DNA of 64,000 nt from Terrisporobacter mayombei (lineage in GTDB: Bacteria > Bacillota > Clostridia > Peptostreptococcales > Peptostreptococcaceae): assembly GCF_020748465.1 (NCBI RefSeq), contig NZ_JAHZMP010000004.1, positions 124,001 through 188,000 of the forward strand, given 5' to 3'. The position numbers and the translations under genes were made by a program. Position 1 is the stretch's first letter. Every line of letters begins with the position of its first letter. The notes below the pieces were generated by a model. That model was not told the DNA's origin. It saw only the letters and a list, made by a program, of their open reading frames with translations, and made no database searches. Of this stretch, positions 27,675 through 36,846 are shown one piece after another.

Positions 27675-28694
27675 GTGTTTTATATTTTAAATAAAAATTT
27701 AAAAGATGAAGTTGCTTTAAAAAAGATAAAAAATAAAATTAATGGTTTAGTTTTAATATTTTTTTATGTTTTTCTATATTTTTTCTCAAATAATTTTATT
27801 TATTCACAATCCTTAGAAAAAAGCGATTGCGAATACTTAATACCAATGGGAAATATATTGCAAATTGATGCTCAATTAAAAAATATCATTGTCAGAAATG
27901 AAATTAATGGTTGTCCTTTAAAAATAGGTGATTCTATTTTGAAAGTTGAAGATAATGATATTGATTCTTACGAAGATTTTAATTATGTTATTTCTTCCTT
28001 AAATAAAACTGACGATATATCAGTTTTAATAAGAAGAGAAAATTCAGTTTTTTGCTTAAAATGTGATAAAAATGCCTTAGAAAAAATTAATTTTAATAAC
28101 TTAATATCAGGTTTTGCTACTTTAACTTATATTAATCCTGATACAAAGGAATTTGGTGCTGTAGCTCATTCTATTAACATTGGAACTACTAAAAAAATTC
28201 CTATAAAAAAAGGGTGTATTTCTTGCACCAATAATTTAAATATTAAAAAATCTTATAAAGGTAATGTTGGTTGTATAAATGCTGTAAAAGACAATGTAAT
28301 TGGTGAATTTGAAGACAACACTACCTTTGGTATTAAAGGCTCAGTTAACAATGTTGATTTATCTAACTATAAAAAATATAAAGTTGCAGAAGTAGATGAA
28401 GTTAAGTTAGGAAAAGCTCAAATTATTTTACAAAATAAAAATAATATTTGTAAGAAATACAATATTGAAATAATTAATATTGAAAAACAGAGAAAGCCTG
28501 ATTCAAAAGGAATTAAAATTAGAATTACTGATCCTCAACTCTTAAAAGAAACTGGTGGTATTGTACAAGGAATGAGTGGGACTCCAATAGTACAGGGTAA
28601 TAAAATAGTTGGTGCTGTATCACATGCTTTAGAAAACAATCCTACTATAGGATATGGTGTTTATATTAAATGGATGTTAGAAGAATCTCATTAA
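27675..28694 (+). CDS. spoIVB: SpoIVB serine peptidase
   Basis: 339 residues. A membrane anchor at about 23-43, a PDZ domain (about 60-125, with GCPLKIGDSILKVEDNDI), then the S55 peptidase domain: GAVAHSI carries the catalytic His, ITDPQLL the Asp, and GGIVQGMSGTPIVQGNKIVG the Ser. SpoIVB is secreted from the forespore and triggers pro-sigma-K processing. The reading frame opens with GTG at 27675, but this overlaps the SD AAGGTG; a non-standard start a few codons later (ATT at 27684) is possible. A terminator follows. Confidence 0.93.
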   Translation: MFYILNKNLKDEVALKKIKNKINGLVLIFFYVFLYFFSNNFIYSQSLEKSDCEYLIPMGNILQIDAQLKNIIVRNEINGCPLKIGDSILKVEDNDIDSYEDFNYVISSLNKTDDISVLIRRENSVFCLKCDKNALEKINFNNLISGFATLTYINPDTKEFGAVAHSINIGTTKKIPIKKGCISCTNNLNIKKSYKGNVGCINAVKDNVIGEFEDNTTFGIKGSVNNVDLSNYKKYKVAEVDEVKLGKAQIILQNKNNICKKYNIEIINIEKQRKPDSKGIKIRITDPQLLKETGGIVQGMSGTPIVQGNKIVGAVSHALENNPTIGYGVYIKWMLEESH

Positions 28695-28722
28695 AAGAAC
28701 TGCTTAAAAGCAGTTCTTTTTT
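28695..28722 (+). terminator. Terminator of spoIVB
   Basis: Perfect stem AAGAACTGC / GCAGTTCTT with loop TTAAAA and a run of T. Confidence 0.95.
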
Positions 28723-29031
28723 AAAATTTTTTTTTATATCTTTTTAAATCTCTAAAAAATAGTTAATACTAACAATATGAACTAAAATATAAATAAATAT
28801 TTTTTAATTAAATTATTAAAATACAAATATTAACATAATTTAATGTTATACTTAAAATCAAATGTTTTTATTAATTATTGTATAAAATTAATAATTTTAC
28901 TTTATTATTTGTATATTATAAATGTATAATTATATTGTATCTTTTACTTAAACTGAAATCAGCATAAAGGAGATTTTGTAAAAATCCTTAAATATGTTAT
29001 AATTATTCATTAATATAAGGAGGTTAATCTT
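28723..29031 (+). promoter_or_regulatory. AT-rich intergenic region upstream of the PBP gene
   Basis: About 300 bases of extreme A+T content with no ORF and no strong hairpin. It ends with a TATAAT-like box near 28995 and a strong SD (AAGGAGG) for the penicillin-binding protein. Presumably the promoter region; nothing else is seen. Confidence 0.4.
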
Positions 29032-31671
29032 ATGGGAAGAGATAATCGCGATGATAAAAATAAGATCAAGAGAAGAAAAGTAAGCTCTTCAGATAAAAGA
29101 AATACATCTCAAGCCTCGAGTAAATCAGGCAAGTCCAGTAGCTCTAGTAGTAAAAGAAAAGTTTCTAGGAAAAAGAGCTCTGGAAGATTTAAAGGTGTTA
29201 AGACAGTTGCTCTAGTATTTCTAGTACTTTTAGTAGTAGGTGTGGCAGCAGTATCTGGTATTGTGTTTGCTTCACTTAGAAATACAGACACTATTAATAA
29301 AGCTTACGTAGATAAAAAAACATTCCAAACAACAGAAATTTTATATGCTGATGGTCATTTACTAGCAAAAGCACAAACTTCTAACAAGAAGGAACCTGTA
29401 GATAATATAAAAGATATAGATAAGGATTTACAACATGCTTTAATTTCCGCAGAGGATGAGCGTTTTTACGAGCATAATGGTGTAGACATGAAAGGTTTAG
29501 CACGTTCTGTAGTAAACACTCTTATGGGTAATAAGCAAGGTGGTTCAACAATACCAATGCAGGTTTCAAAGATGTTAATTACATCTCAAGAACGAAGTGT
29601 TACTCGTAAGATAAAAGATATTTACTATGCTTTTGAAATGAGTAAGACAATGTCTAAAGAAGATATATTACTTGCTTATTTAAATAATTTTTATGCTGGT
29701 AATGGTTTATATGGTGCTGAAGCTGCAGCTCAAGGTTACTTCAGTATATCTGCAAAGGATCTAACTCCAGGTCAAGCTGCTTTATTAATGGCCTCTACTA
29801 ATAATCCAAGTAAGTATTCACCATATATAAAAGAAAAGTTAGATGGATCTGAAACTAAAGAAGATGTAGAAAACAAATTATTATTCTACACTAATACAAC
29901 AGAGGATACTTGGGATGAGCCATCTGAAGTAGAGTTACAAATGATACAAAAAATATACTCTTGGCAACTAATCGACTACGAAACATATACTCAATTGATA
30001 AATAAAACTATTGTTGTTAGAAAAGCCGTACCTAGAGAGGCTGCTAAAGAAAAGCAAAAAGCTATTTTATCAAAAATGCTAAGATTAGGGTATATTACAC
30101 AAGAACAATATGACAAAGAGGCTGCTACTCCAATTGAAATAAAACTACCAAAAGCTAAAGAAACTGTTGTTTCTTCTGTTGAAGATTATGTTTATTCTGA
30201 AGTAGTAGAAGCTTTAATGAATCAAGGATATACAAAAGAAGAAGCACAAAATATGTACTATAATGGTGGACTTAGAATTTCTACTACTATAGATGCTGGT
30301 ATGCAAAAAAACCTAGAAACACAATATGATAATAAAAGTAATTTCCCTGAAACTAGAAAAGGTGCTGACGGGGTTGTTCAGCCTCAATCAGCCATGGTTA
30401 TATTAGACTATAGAACAGGTCAAATTAAGTCCTTAATCGGTGGTAGATATGTTAAAGGTAAAAGAACTTTAAACAGAGCTACTAATCCAGAACAGCCTGG
30501 ATCAACTATAAAACCTTTATCAGTTTATACTCCTGCTATAGACACTAAAAAGACTACACAGTCTAGAGCATTTAGTGATGCTAGAGGCGGATATGAATTT
30601 GAAAAGAATCAAAAATGGAATCCAAAAACTACTACTGCTGGATCTGGTATAATGAGTGCACGTAAGGCTTTAGCCTGGTCATCAAATACTGTTGCTGTAA
30701 AAGTAGGTGAAACATTAGGTAACTCATATGACGAATCTATTGATGTAATGATAGACTACCTTAAAAACTTTGGTATAACTACTGTAAAGGATAGCAAAAC
30801 TGATAAGGATACAGATAGACAATTTCCTTCTTTAGTATTAGGTGGTATGTCTTATGGTATATCTCCACTAGAGATGGCTGCTGCTTATGGTACACTAGCT
30901 AATGGTGGTAATTATATAGAACCTACAGTATTCACTACTATTCAAACTTATGATGGTAATTTAATAGCTAAATCTAACCCACAAGAAAATAGAGCTGTTA
31001 GTGAAGATGTTGCTTTTGTTGTAACTGATATGCTTCAAGCTGTTGTTAAAGAAGGAACTGGTAAAAATGCAGCTATAGATAATATGGCTGTTGCAGGTAA
31101 GACAGGTACTACTAATGATGCTTTAGATGCATGGTTTGTTGGTTATACTCCATACTATGTTGGAGCAACATATATAGGTGACGATGCAGGAACAGGGAAA
31201 GCAAGACAAAGTGTTGTTGGAACAAGTTCTTCAGCAGCTTCTCTTTGGTCAAGTGTTATGACCCCTATACACAAAAACTTAACACCTGTAGAAAGTTTTA
31301 CTAAACCTGAAGGCGTTTATTTTGCTAAAATAAATCCAGTAGATGGCGGAACTTCATCTTATGGTGTAAATGCTGCATTTCTTGAAGGAACATCTCCTCA
31401 ACGTGCAAGTACTCAAGCACCTCCAGTTCAAGAAAAACAACCTGCTGAAGAAAAGCCAAATACTGATGCTGGTGCTGGTGATAATCCTCCAGATGATGGT
31501 AATACAGAAAAACCAGTAGAACCAACACCTCCTGAAGATACAGGCGGTAATAATGGTGGTAACGATAATGGTGGTAACAATAATGGTGGAGGCAATGAAG
31601 ATAATTCAGGAGATAAGCCTGTAGATAAGCCTGTAGATAATACCACAGAAAATACTGACAAAGTCAATTAA
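29032..31671 (+). CDS. Class A penicillin-binding protein (PBP1A type)
   Basis: 879 residues. A basic Ser/Lys-rich cytoplasmic tail (1-58) and a membrane anchor (about 60-83) precede the GT51 glycosyltransferase with AEDERFYEHNGVD, GGSTIPMQ and LLAYLNNFYAGNGLYG. The transpeptidase follows with active-site GSTIKP (SxxK), WSSN (SxN) and KTGTT. The last 90 residues are a disordered Pro/Glu then Gly/Asn tail. Polymerises and cross-links peptidoglycan. Strong SD; closed by a terminator. Confidence 0.96.
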   Translation: MGRDNRDDKNKIKRRKVSSSDKRNTSQASSKSGKSSSSSSKRKVSRKKSSGRFKGVKTVALVFLVLLVVGVAAVSGIVFASLRNTDTINKAYVDKKTFQTTEILYADGHLLAKAQTSNKKEPVDNIKDIDKDLQHALISAEDERFYEHNGVDMKGLARSVVNTLMGNKQGGSTIPMQVSKMLITSQERSVTRKIKDIYYAFEMSKTMSKEDILLAYLNNFYAGNGLYGAEAAAQGYFSISAKDLTPGQAALLMASTNNPSKYSPYIKEKLDGSETKEDVENKLLFYTNTTEDTWDEPSEVELQMIQKIYSWQLIDYETYTQLINKTIVVRKAVPREAAKEKQKAILSKMLRLGYITQEQYDKEAATPIEIKLPKAKETVVSSVEDYVYSEVVEALMNQGYTKEEAQNMYYNGGLRISTTIDAGMQKNLETQYDNKSNFPETRKGADGVVQPQSAMVILDYRTGQIKSLIGGRYVKGKRTLNRATNPEQPGSTIKPLSVYTPAIDTKKTTQSRAFSDARGGYEFEKNQKWNPKTTTAGSGIMSARKALAWSSNTVAVKVGETLGNSYDESIDVMIDYLKNFGITTVKDSKTDKDTDRQFPSLVLGGMSYGISPLEMAAAYGTLANGGNYIEPTVFTTIQTYDGNLIAKSNPQENRAVSEDVAFVVTDMLQAVVKEGTGKNAAIDNMAVAGKTGTTNDALDAWFVGYTPYYVGATYIGDDAGTGKARQSVVGTSSSAASLWSSVMTPIHKNLTPVESFTKPEGVYFAKINPVDGGTSSYGVNAAFLEGTSPQRASTQAPPVQEKQPAEEKPNTDAGAGDNPPDDGNTEKPVEPTPPEDTGGNNGGNDNGGNNNGGGNEDNSGDKPVDKPVDNTTENTDKVN

Positions 31672-31679
31672 TAAATAAA

Positions 31680-31709
31680 AAAACTTCCTTAATAATTAAG
31701 GAAGTTTTT
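31680..31709. terminator. Bidirectional terminator
   Basis: Perfect stem AAACTTCCTTAAT / ATTAAGGAAGTTT with T-run, between the convergent PBP gene and the spoVA operon. Confidence 0.95.
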
Positions 31710-31713
31710 TTTA

Positions 31714-32076
31714 TCATGGTTTTGTCTTTGGATTAAAAATTACAGATATTATATAACCAAAGAATATTGCAGCAGCCACACCTCCAGCTGTAGCAGTTAT
31801 TCCTCCTGTAAATATTCCTAAGAATCCATCTGTCTCCATTCCCTTCATAACTCCTTTTGCCAATGAATATCCAAATCCTATTATAGGTACTGTTGCACCT
31901 GAACCACCAAAATCAACTATTGGTTCATATACTCCTAAGAATGTTAAGATAGCTCCTAAGCTTACATAAGTAACCATTACATAAGGTGTCTGCATCTTAA
32001 AATAATCCATCATTATTTGAGCTATTACGCATATTAGGCCACCAACTATAAATACTTTTATATAATCTAGTAACAT
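31714..32076 (-). CDS. spoVAE: Stage V sporulation protein AE
   Basis: 120 residues, small membrane protein with three to four helices (DYIKVFIVGGLICVIAQIMM, GFGYSLAKGVMKGMETDGFL). Part of the SpoVA channel that moves dipicolinic acid into the forespore and out during germination. Last gene of the spoVACDE run, 12 bases after spoVAD. SD AGGAGG. Confidence 0.95.
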   Translation of the reverse strand: MLLDYIKVFIVGGLICVIAQIMMDYFKMQTPYVMVTYVSLGAILTFLGVYEPIVDFGGSGATVPIIGFGYSLAKGVMKGMETDGFLGIFTGGITATAGGVAAAIFFGYIISVIFNPKTKP

Positions 32077-32088
32077 AAGCTTTGCCTC

Positions 32089-33102
32089 CTATTCATTTAC
32101 AATTACTACACCATGAGCTACTGATGGTATAGTCTGCTTTTGAAGTGTACTTGTTGGAGATAATAAAGCGCCTGTTGATACAAGCATAACTTTATTAAAT
32201 TCTTTTTTAAGTAATTTATCGTATATATATGAACAAAATACTGAGGCTGAACATCCACATCCACTTCCACCACAGTGCACATCTTGTTCTTCTAAATTAA
32301 AAATTTCTATGCCACAGTCTGTGTATACTTTTGATATATCTAACTTCATTTGTTTTAATAAATCTATCACTATTTCTTTTCCAAGTTTGCCTAAATCTCC
32401 AGTAGCAATAATATCGAAACTATTAGGATCATCTTTTGTATCTTGAAAATACGAATATATGGTGTCTATTGCTGCTGGAGCCATTGCTGCACCCATATTA
32501 TTTCCATCATCAATTCCTTTATCTATAACCTTACCTGGTATAATATATTTTACTTTAGGTCCTTTACCATCTTTGGTAAGTAAAACACTGCCAGCACCTG
32601 TAACTGTCCACTGAGCTGTCATTGGTTTTTGATTACCTAATTCTAGAGGGAATCTAAATTGTCTCTCTGCTGTACAATAGTGGCTAGAAGTCCCACATAG
32701 TACATATTTAGCATATTCTCCGTCTATGGCCATAGAACCTAAACACAGCCCTTCTGACATGGTAGAACAAGCACCATATATACCAAAGAAAGGTACACCT
32801 AATTCTCTAGCTGCAAAAGATGCTGGAAACAATTGATTTATTAAATCTCCTCCGAATAGAAAGTCCACATCTTCCATAGTCTTATTTGCTTTTTCCACAC
32901 TCATTTTCATTACAGTTTGCACCATTTTGCTTTCTGCTAATTCCCAAGTTTTCTCACCATATAAATCATCCGATAAAATCAAATCAAATTTATCTTTTAA
33001 AGGTCCTTGTCCTTCTTTAGGGCCTACTATTGATGATGCTGCAATAATCGTAGGCATATTATTTAATTCTATAGTTCTTTTTCCAATTCTTTTTTTATTC
33101 AT
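32089..33102 (-). CDS. spoVAD: Stage V sporulation protein AD
   Basis: 337 residues with a thiolase-like fold that binds dipicolinic acid. Landmarks: AASSIVGPKEGQGPL, DLLFGGDLINQL, GIYGACSTMSEGL (the cysteine position of thiolases), YCTAERQFRFPLE, ATGDLGKLGKEI, DVHCGGSGCGCSAS. Peripheral inner-membrane protein of the SpoVA complex. SD AAGGATG before the ATG. Confidence 0.96.
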   Translation of the reverse strand: MNKKRIGKRTIELNNMPTIIAASSIVGPKEGQGPLKDKFDLILSDDLYGEKTWELAESKMVQTVMKMSVEKANKTMEDVDFLFGGDLINQLFPASFAARELGVPFFGIYGACSTMSEGLCLGSMAIDGEYAKYVLCGTSSHYCTAERQFRFPLELGNQKPMTAQWTVTGAGSVLLTKDGKGPKVKYIIPGKVIDKGIDDGNNMGAAMAPAAIDTIYSYFQDTKDDPNSFDIIATGDLGKLGKEIVIDLLKQMKLDISKVYTDCGIEIFNLEEQDVHCGGSGCGCSASVFCSYIYDKLLKKEFNKVMLVSTGALLSPTSTLQKQTIPSVAHGVVIVNE

Positions 33103-33136
33103 AATTTCACATCCTTAAATATTAATTTCTAATTTA

Positions 33137-33595
33137 TTAAAAAATTAATTTAATGAAGTAATATAGTAGCCCGCATATTATGGATGATGAAATACCATAA
33201 ACTAAAACCGGGCCTGCTATTTTAAATAAATTTGCTCCTACTCCTGTTACATATCCTTCTTTTTTGAACTCCATAGCTGGAGACACAATTGAATTTGCAA
33301 AACCTGTTATAGGAATAATTGACCCTGCTCCTGCTCTTTTACCTATAAGGTCATAAACTCCTAAACCTGTAAGAAATGCTCCTAAAAAGATTAATGACAT
33401 TGATGTGGCAGAAGCTGCTGCTAGTTCATCTAAATTAATGATTTTCATATAAATATCATTAATACCCTGTCCTATACAACAAATTAGTCCACCTACTAAA
33501 AAAGCCATTATACAGTTTTTTAAATAAGTTGGCTTAGGGCTCATTTTTTCTACATATTGTTTATATTCATTTTTATCTGGTTGCATATCAGGCAT
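33137..33595 (-). CDS. spoVAC: Stage V sporulation protein AC
   Basis: 152 residues from the ATG at 33595, spaced from SD TTGGAGGG; an upstream in-frame ATG at 33634 lacks an SD. About four membrane helices; YLKNCIMAFLVGGLICCIGQ and GFANSIVSPAMEFKKEGYVTG are family features. SpoVAC is a mechanosensitive channel of the SpoVA complex. First gene of the spoVACDE run. Confidence 0.95.
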   Translation of the reverse strand: MPDMQPDKNEYKQYVEKMSPKPTYLKNCIMAFLVGGLICCIGQGINDIYMKIINLDELAAASATSMSLIFLGAFLTGLGVYDLIGKRAGAGSIIPITGFANSIVSPAMEFKKEGYVTGVGANLFKIAGPVLVYGISSSIICGLLYYFIKLIF

Positions 33596-33688
33596 ATATT
33601 TTTCCCTCCAATTTTTATAAAGAATTAAATACAATATATATTTATTATTTGAAGAAAATTGAAAAATAAACTAAATATTTTTGTAATC

Positions 33689-33722
33689 AAAAAAGTCCCT
33701 TTGATTTTTCAAAGAAACTTTA
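33689..33722 (-). terminator. Hairpin between sigF and spoVAC
   Basis: Imperfect stem AAAGTCCCTTTGA / TCAAAGAAACTTT between the spoIIA operon and spoVAC, so spoVAC-D-E probably has its own (forespore) promoter; some read-through is possible. Confidence 0.65.
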
Positions 33723-33733
33723 TTGTATTTAAA

Positions 33734-34498
33734 TTAACTTATATAAGATTTTAATTTTAATAATACTCTTTTCTCTATTCTTGAAACCTGAACTTGAGAT
33801 ATTTTTAAGATTTCTCCAATTTCACTTTGGGTTTTATCTTCAAAATATCTAAGCATAATTATCTGTCTTTCTCTTTTTTCTAGTTTTCCTAATACTTCTT
33901 TTAACAATATATTATCTACTACTTTCTCTTCGTTATTTTCTTCTTTTAAACTAATTTTATCTATTAAACAAATTGGAGAACCTTCTTCTTCATGTATTAC
34001 TCCATGTAAATATTCTACAGAGAAATTTGCCTCCATTGCCATTACTAAATCTTCTTTTTCTACTTCTAGTTCTTTTGCAATTTCTTCAACTGTTGGTTCT
34101 CTGCCAAATTTTTTTGTTAAAGCTTCTCCCTGTGCTTTTGCTTTTATTGCTAATTGTTTAAGTGATCTAGATACCTTCACCATTCCATCATCTCTCAAGT
34201 ATCTCTTTATCTCTCCAAGAATCATAGGTACAGCATATGTAGAAAACTTAACATTAAATGTTGGATCAAACTTATATATAGCTTTTATTAGTCCTATTGA
34301 GCCTAATTGATATAAGTCATCTCTCTCATATCCTATATTAGAAAATTTAGATACAACGCTTCTGACTAATCCCAAGTTGTTTGATATGAGCACTTCCTTA
34401 GCTTCTTCGTCACCATTTTGAGCTTTTTCTAGTAATTCTAAGGTTTCTTCATGACTAAGCAAGTGTCTTTTTTCTTCTTTTTTAGCAACTACACTCAT
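33734..34498 (-). CDS. sigF: RNA polymerase sigma-F
   Basis: First forespore-specific sigma factor. 254 residues from the ATG at 34498 (SD AGAGG, spacing seven); a TTG six bases upstream is too close. Region 2 NNLGLVRSVVSKFSNIGYER and DDLYQLGSIGLIKAIYKFD; region 3 PTVEEIAKELEVEKEDL; region 4 GKLEKRERQIIMLRYFEDKT and SEIGEILKISQVQVSRIEKR. Held inactive by SpoIIAB encoded upstream. Confidence 0.97.
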   Translation of the reverse strand: MSVVAKKEEKRHLLSHEETLELLEKAQNGDEEAKEVLISNNLGLVRSVVSKFSNIGYERDDLYQLGSIGLIKAIYKFDPTFNVKFSTYAVPMILGEIKRYLRDDGMVKVSRSLKQLAIKAKAQGEALTKKFGREPTVEEIAKELEVEKEDLVMAMEANFSVEYLHGVIHEEEGSPICLIDKISLKEENNEEKVVDNILLKEVLGKLEKRERQIIMLRYFEDKTQSEIGEILKISQVQVSRIEKRVLLKLKSYIS

Positions 34499-34524
34499 AT
34501 TCAAACCTCTATCCTTTTTTGACT

Positions 34525-34953
34525 TTATTTAGGTAATTCTATAGTTTTAGTCATTACTACCTTAGTTCCTTCTCCCTTTATAGAAACCACATCTAAGCTA
34601 TCCATAAAACTTTCCATAAATGAAAATCCCATGCCTGATCTTTCAAGCTCAGGTTTAGATGTGTACATAGGTTGCATTGCTTCATCTACATCTTCTATAC
34701 CATTTCCTCTATCTTCTACAACTACTTTTATTGCTCTATCTTCGATTTCACATCTTAGGTAAACAAATTTTGAATCATCTTCATCATATCCATGTATAAT
34801 GGCGTTTGTTACTGCTTCTGATACAGCAGTTTTGATATCTGACAGTTCTTCTATTGTTGGATCTAATTTTGCTGCAAAAGATGCAACAATTACCCTAGAT
34901 AAACTTTCATTTTCTGATTTTGCAGAAAACTTAACCTCCAAAATATTACTCAT
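34525..34953 (-). CDS. spoIIAB: Anti-sigma-F factor / serine kinase SpoIIAB
   Basis: 142 residues, GHKL ATPase fold: N-box AVSEAVTNAIIHGY, G1 VEDRGNGIEDVDEA, G2 RSGMGFSFMESFMD. Binds sigma-F and phosphorylates SpoIIAA. SD AAGGGGGA before the ATG; 20 bases from spoIIAA and 26 from sigF. Confidence 0.97.
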   Translation of the reverse strand: MSNILEVKFSAKSENESLSRVIVASFAAKLDPTIEELSDIKTAVSEAVTNAIIHGYDEDDSKFVYLRCEIEDRAIKVVVEDRGNGIEDVDEAMQPMYTSKPELERSGMGFSFMESFMDSLDVVSIKGEGTKVVMTKTIELPK

Positions 34954-34974
34954 CCTAAAAGTTCCCCCTTTTAA

Positions 34975-35307
34975 TTAAGAATTTATTGCATCTTCAAAGG
35001 TATCGTAAATATTAATAATTTTGCTCATTCCAGATAAGTTAAATAATTTTCTCACTCTAGAATTCATATTTATAACAGATACTTTACCACCATGGTTGAC
35101 TATTTTTTTATATCTTCCAATTATTACTCCTATTCCAGAAGAATCCATAAAGTTTACATATTGAAAATCAAATATTATATAATCAATTTGTTTCTTCATT
35201 AAAATTGAATCTACTTCTTCTCGAACATCTCTAGCTACATGGTGATCAAGTTCAGCAGACAAAATTTCTACTAATAAGGTTTTATCTTCAAGATAACATT
35301 TAATCAT
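34975..35307 (-). CDS. spoIIAA: Anti-anti-sigma factor SpoIIAA
   Basis: 110 residues, STAS domain. The phosphorylated serine lies in FMDSSGIGVIIGRYK (about residues 55-69). When dephosphorylated by SpoIIE it frees sigma-F. First gene of the spoIIA operon, with a sigma-H-like promoter upstream and SD AAGGGGGG. Confidence 0.97.
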   Translation of the reverse strand: MIKCYLEDKTLLVEILSAELDHHVARDVREEVDSILMKKQIDYIIFDFQYVNFMDSSGIGVIIGRYKKIVNHGGKVSVINMNSRVRKLFNLSGMSKIINIYDTFEDAINS

Positions 35308-35343
35308 ATATTTCCCCCCTTATGAAAGATTTACAAGTAATCA

Positions 35344-35370
35344 ATTCTATTAAAGTCTTTTGTATCCTTC
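35344..35370 (-). promoter_or_regulatory. Sigma-H-type promoter of the spoIIA operon
   Basis: On the minus strand GAAGGATAC (-35) and ATAGAAT (-10) are spaced as in the Spo0H consensus (AGGAWWW ... GAAT). They lie about 40 bases before spoIIAA, as known for B. subtilis spoIIA. Confidence 0.7.
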
Positions 35371-35504
35371 AATGAAATTTAACTAGTTTTGTTATATTAT
35401 GTATATTAATAATATTCAAAACAGCATAACAACCTATTATTACCTATATCTATATATTTTCCATAATTTACTTGTTATATTCTTATAATTTATAATTTTT
35501 TCAA

Positions 35505-35548
35505 ATAAAAAAGTGTCTAAAAGGTATAAAAATACTCTTAGACACTTG
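35505..35548 (-). terminator. Terminator downstream of the FolT-like gene
   Basis: Stem AAGTGTCTAA / TTAGACACTT with a second inner helix and T-run on the minus strand. It is about 270 bases after the FolT-like stop, so an unidentified transcript segment lies between. Confidence 0.8.
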
Positions 35549-35819
35549 TTACTTACACTAAAGCTATTAAATTTATAATTTATAGACATTTTCTCCAGTC
35601 CTAGCCGTTCTGGTTTTGGTATGAATTTTTTTATACAACCATTTTACCCTATCTAAATTCGCAGTGGTTGCTCTGCTACACACTATATCCTGATTACGTC
35701 ATTATTTAATAAATTTTAGCAGCTATACCACTTTCAAGTAAATTATCTACTATATTTATTGCTGAATTATTTGATATAATTAATTTTCTATTGTTTGCAT
35801 TTAAAATATAATTAAAAAG
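35549..35819 (-). other. Unexplained segment between FolT-like stop and terminator
   Basis: This stretch precedes the terminator on the minus strand. Its core (about 35590-35700) is clearly richer in G+C than its surroundings. Two minus-strand frames stay open without a start: 35573-35698 (41 codons, Lys/Arg/Thr-rich, containing DRVKWLYKK) and 35706-35818 (ending LLESGIAAKIY). It may be a decayed gene tail or a structured 3' RNA; no family was recognised. Confidence 0.35.
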
Positions 35820-36335
35820 TTAAGCATGTGATACTTTCACAAATTTTATAACAACTTTTTTCCATATGATTCCTATTATAAGTGATTGTACTGGTATCAT
35901 AAGAGCAGCCTTCATTATACGAGTTGGTAATAATGCTAAATACCCTTTACCCATCATTATAGATAGCCAATAAGTGTCTAATCCTAAATTTAAAACAAGA
36001 CATACAGTTAAAACTGCACCTATTATTCTAGGCCATGTTTTTGGTTTATTATATAAAAATACTCCATATACTATTCCTGTTAAAAATGCTGTTAATGTAA
36101 ATCCAGGGAAAAATGCTCCCGATGGAAATAAGGCAACTCCTAAAAGATCTCCTATTGTATATGCTATACCAGCACTTAATGGTCCATACATCATTGCTAT
36201 TATTGCAATTGGTAAGAACCCAAATCCTATTCTAACTATTGGTGTTTGTATAGAACAGAATCTTGTTAAAATAACTTCTATTGCTATTAACAAACTTATT
36301 TGTATTAATTTTTTTACATCAAATTTATTATCCAT
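35820..36335 (-). CDS. folT: ECF transporter substrate-binding subunit, folate (FolT) type
   Basis: 171 residues, six membrane helices. IAIEVILTRFCSIQTPIVRI and GFGFLPIAI followed by PLSAGIAYTIGDLLG match the FolT subgroup of S components, which take up folates with shared EcfA/A'/T modules encoded elsewhere. SD AGGAGG before the ATG lies in a structured leader that may hide it. Confidence 0.8.
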   Translation of the reverse strand: MDNKFDVKKLIQISLLIAIEVILTRFCSIQTPIVRIGFGFLPIAIIAMMYGPLSAGIAYTIGDLLGVALFPSGAFFPGFTLTAFLTGIVYGVFLYNKPKTWPRIIGAVLTVCLVLNLGLDTYWLSIMMGKGYLALLPTRIMKAALMIPVQSLIIGIIWKKVVIKFVKVSHA

Positions 36336-36440
36336 AAATTTCCTCCTATTCTAGCTAGACACATAAATAAGTGATCCATGTGTATGGAGGTATTAAAAAT
36401 GATAATTATTTTATTTAATTGTACTACTACTTATCATTAA
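36336..36440 (-). promoter_or_regulatory. Structured 5' leader of the FolT-like gene
   Basis: Two hairpins stand just upstream: AATGATAA / TTATCATT (36398-36438) and ACACAT / ATGTGT (36359-36383). A CCTCC (complement of 36386-36390) could pair with the AGGAGG ribosome site (36341-36347), enclosing the second hairpin. This is the layout of a translation-controlling leader or riboswitch. The known THF riboswitch core was not found. Confidence 0.5.
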
Positions 36441-36803
36441 TTTAATATAGTCTATCTTTATAATTTAAATAACTATCAGATTTAAACAAATACAAAAGTG
36501 TTATATTTGTTTAAAATAAGTAAAATAATTTGTTATTACAATTATCACAATACTTCTGACTAAATTTGTAATGTCATATAGAATTGAATTTTAAAATGAA
36601 TAGATAACTCCTCTTTTAACGTCCTTCTTCTAATGTCATTAAAAGGTGTATACCCCTGTATACATACAAATAGGAAAGATTTCATATTATGATAATTATA
36701 CTAACATCTCATCTAAATTATATCATAAATGTATACCATTTGTATTGTATATTGCCTATATATTAATAACTAAAGCTATAAATTTATCAATATTTACATT
36801 CAA
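36441..36803 (-). other. Intergenic region upstream of the FolT-like leader
   Basis: About 360 bases without a convincing ORF. It contains the palindrome GTATACCCCTGTATAC (36649-36664) and a direct repeat TAATGTCAT (36570s and 36631). Probably promoter and leader for the FolT-like gene; the palindrome could be an operator. Confidence 0.35.
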
Positions 36804-36838
36804 AAAAAGTAACTTGATTTATTAAATCAAGTTACTTT
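36804..36838 (-). terminator. Terminator of the DEAD-box helicase gene
   Basis: Perfect stem AAAGTAACTTGATTTA / TAAATCAAGTTACTTT with T-run on the minus strand. Confidence 0.95.
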
Positions 36839-36846
36839 CATTTATA

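Noticed and set aside
31325-31667. Minus-strand ORFs over the PBP C-terminal tail
   Set aside because: Leu/Pro/Gln-rich antisense translation of a low-complexity Gly/Asn/Pro region.
36336-36803. THF riboswitch upstream of the FolT-like gene
   Set aside because: The characteristic GUUAAGUG and CGAAA-like segments are not visible; only generic hairpins are supported.
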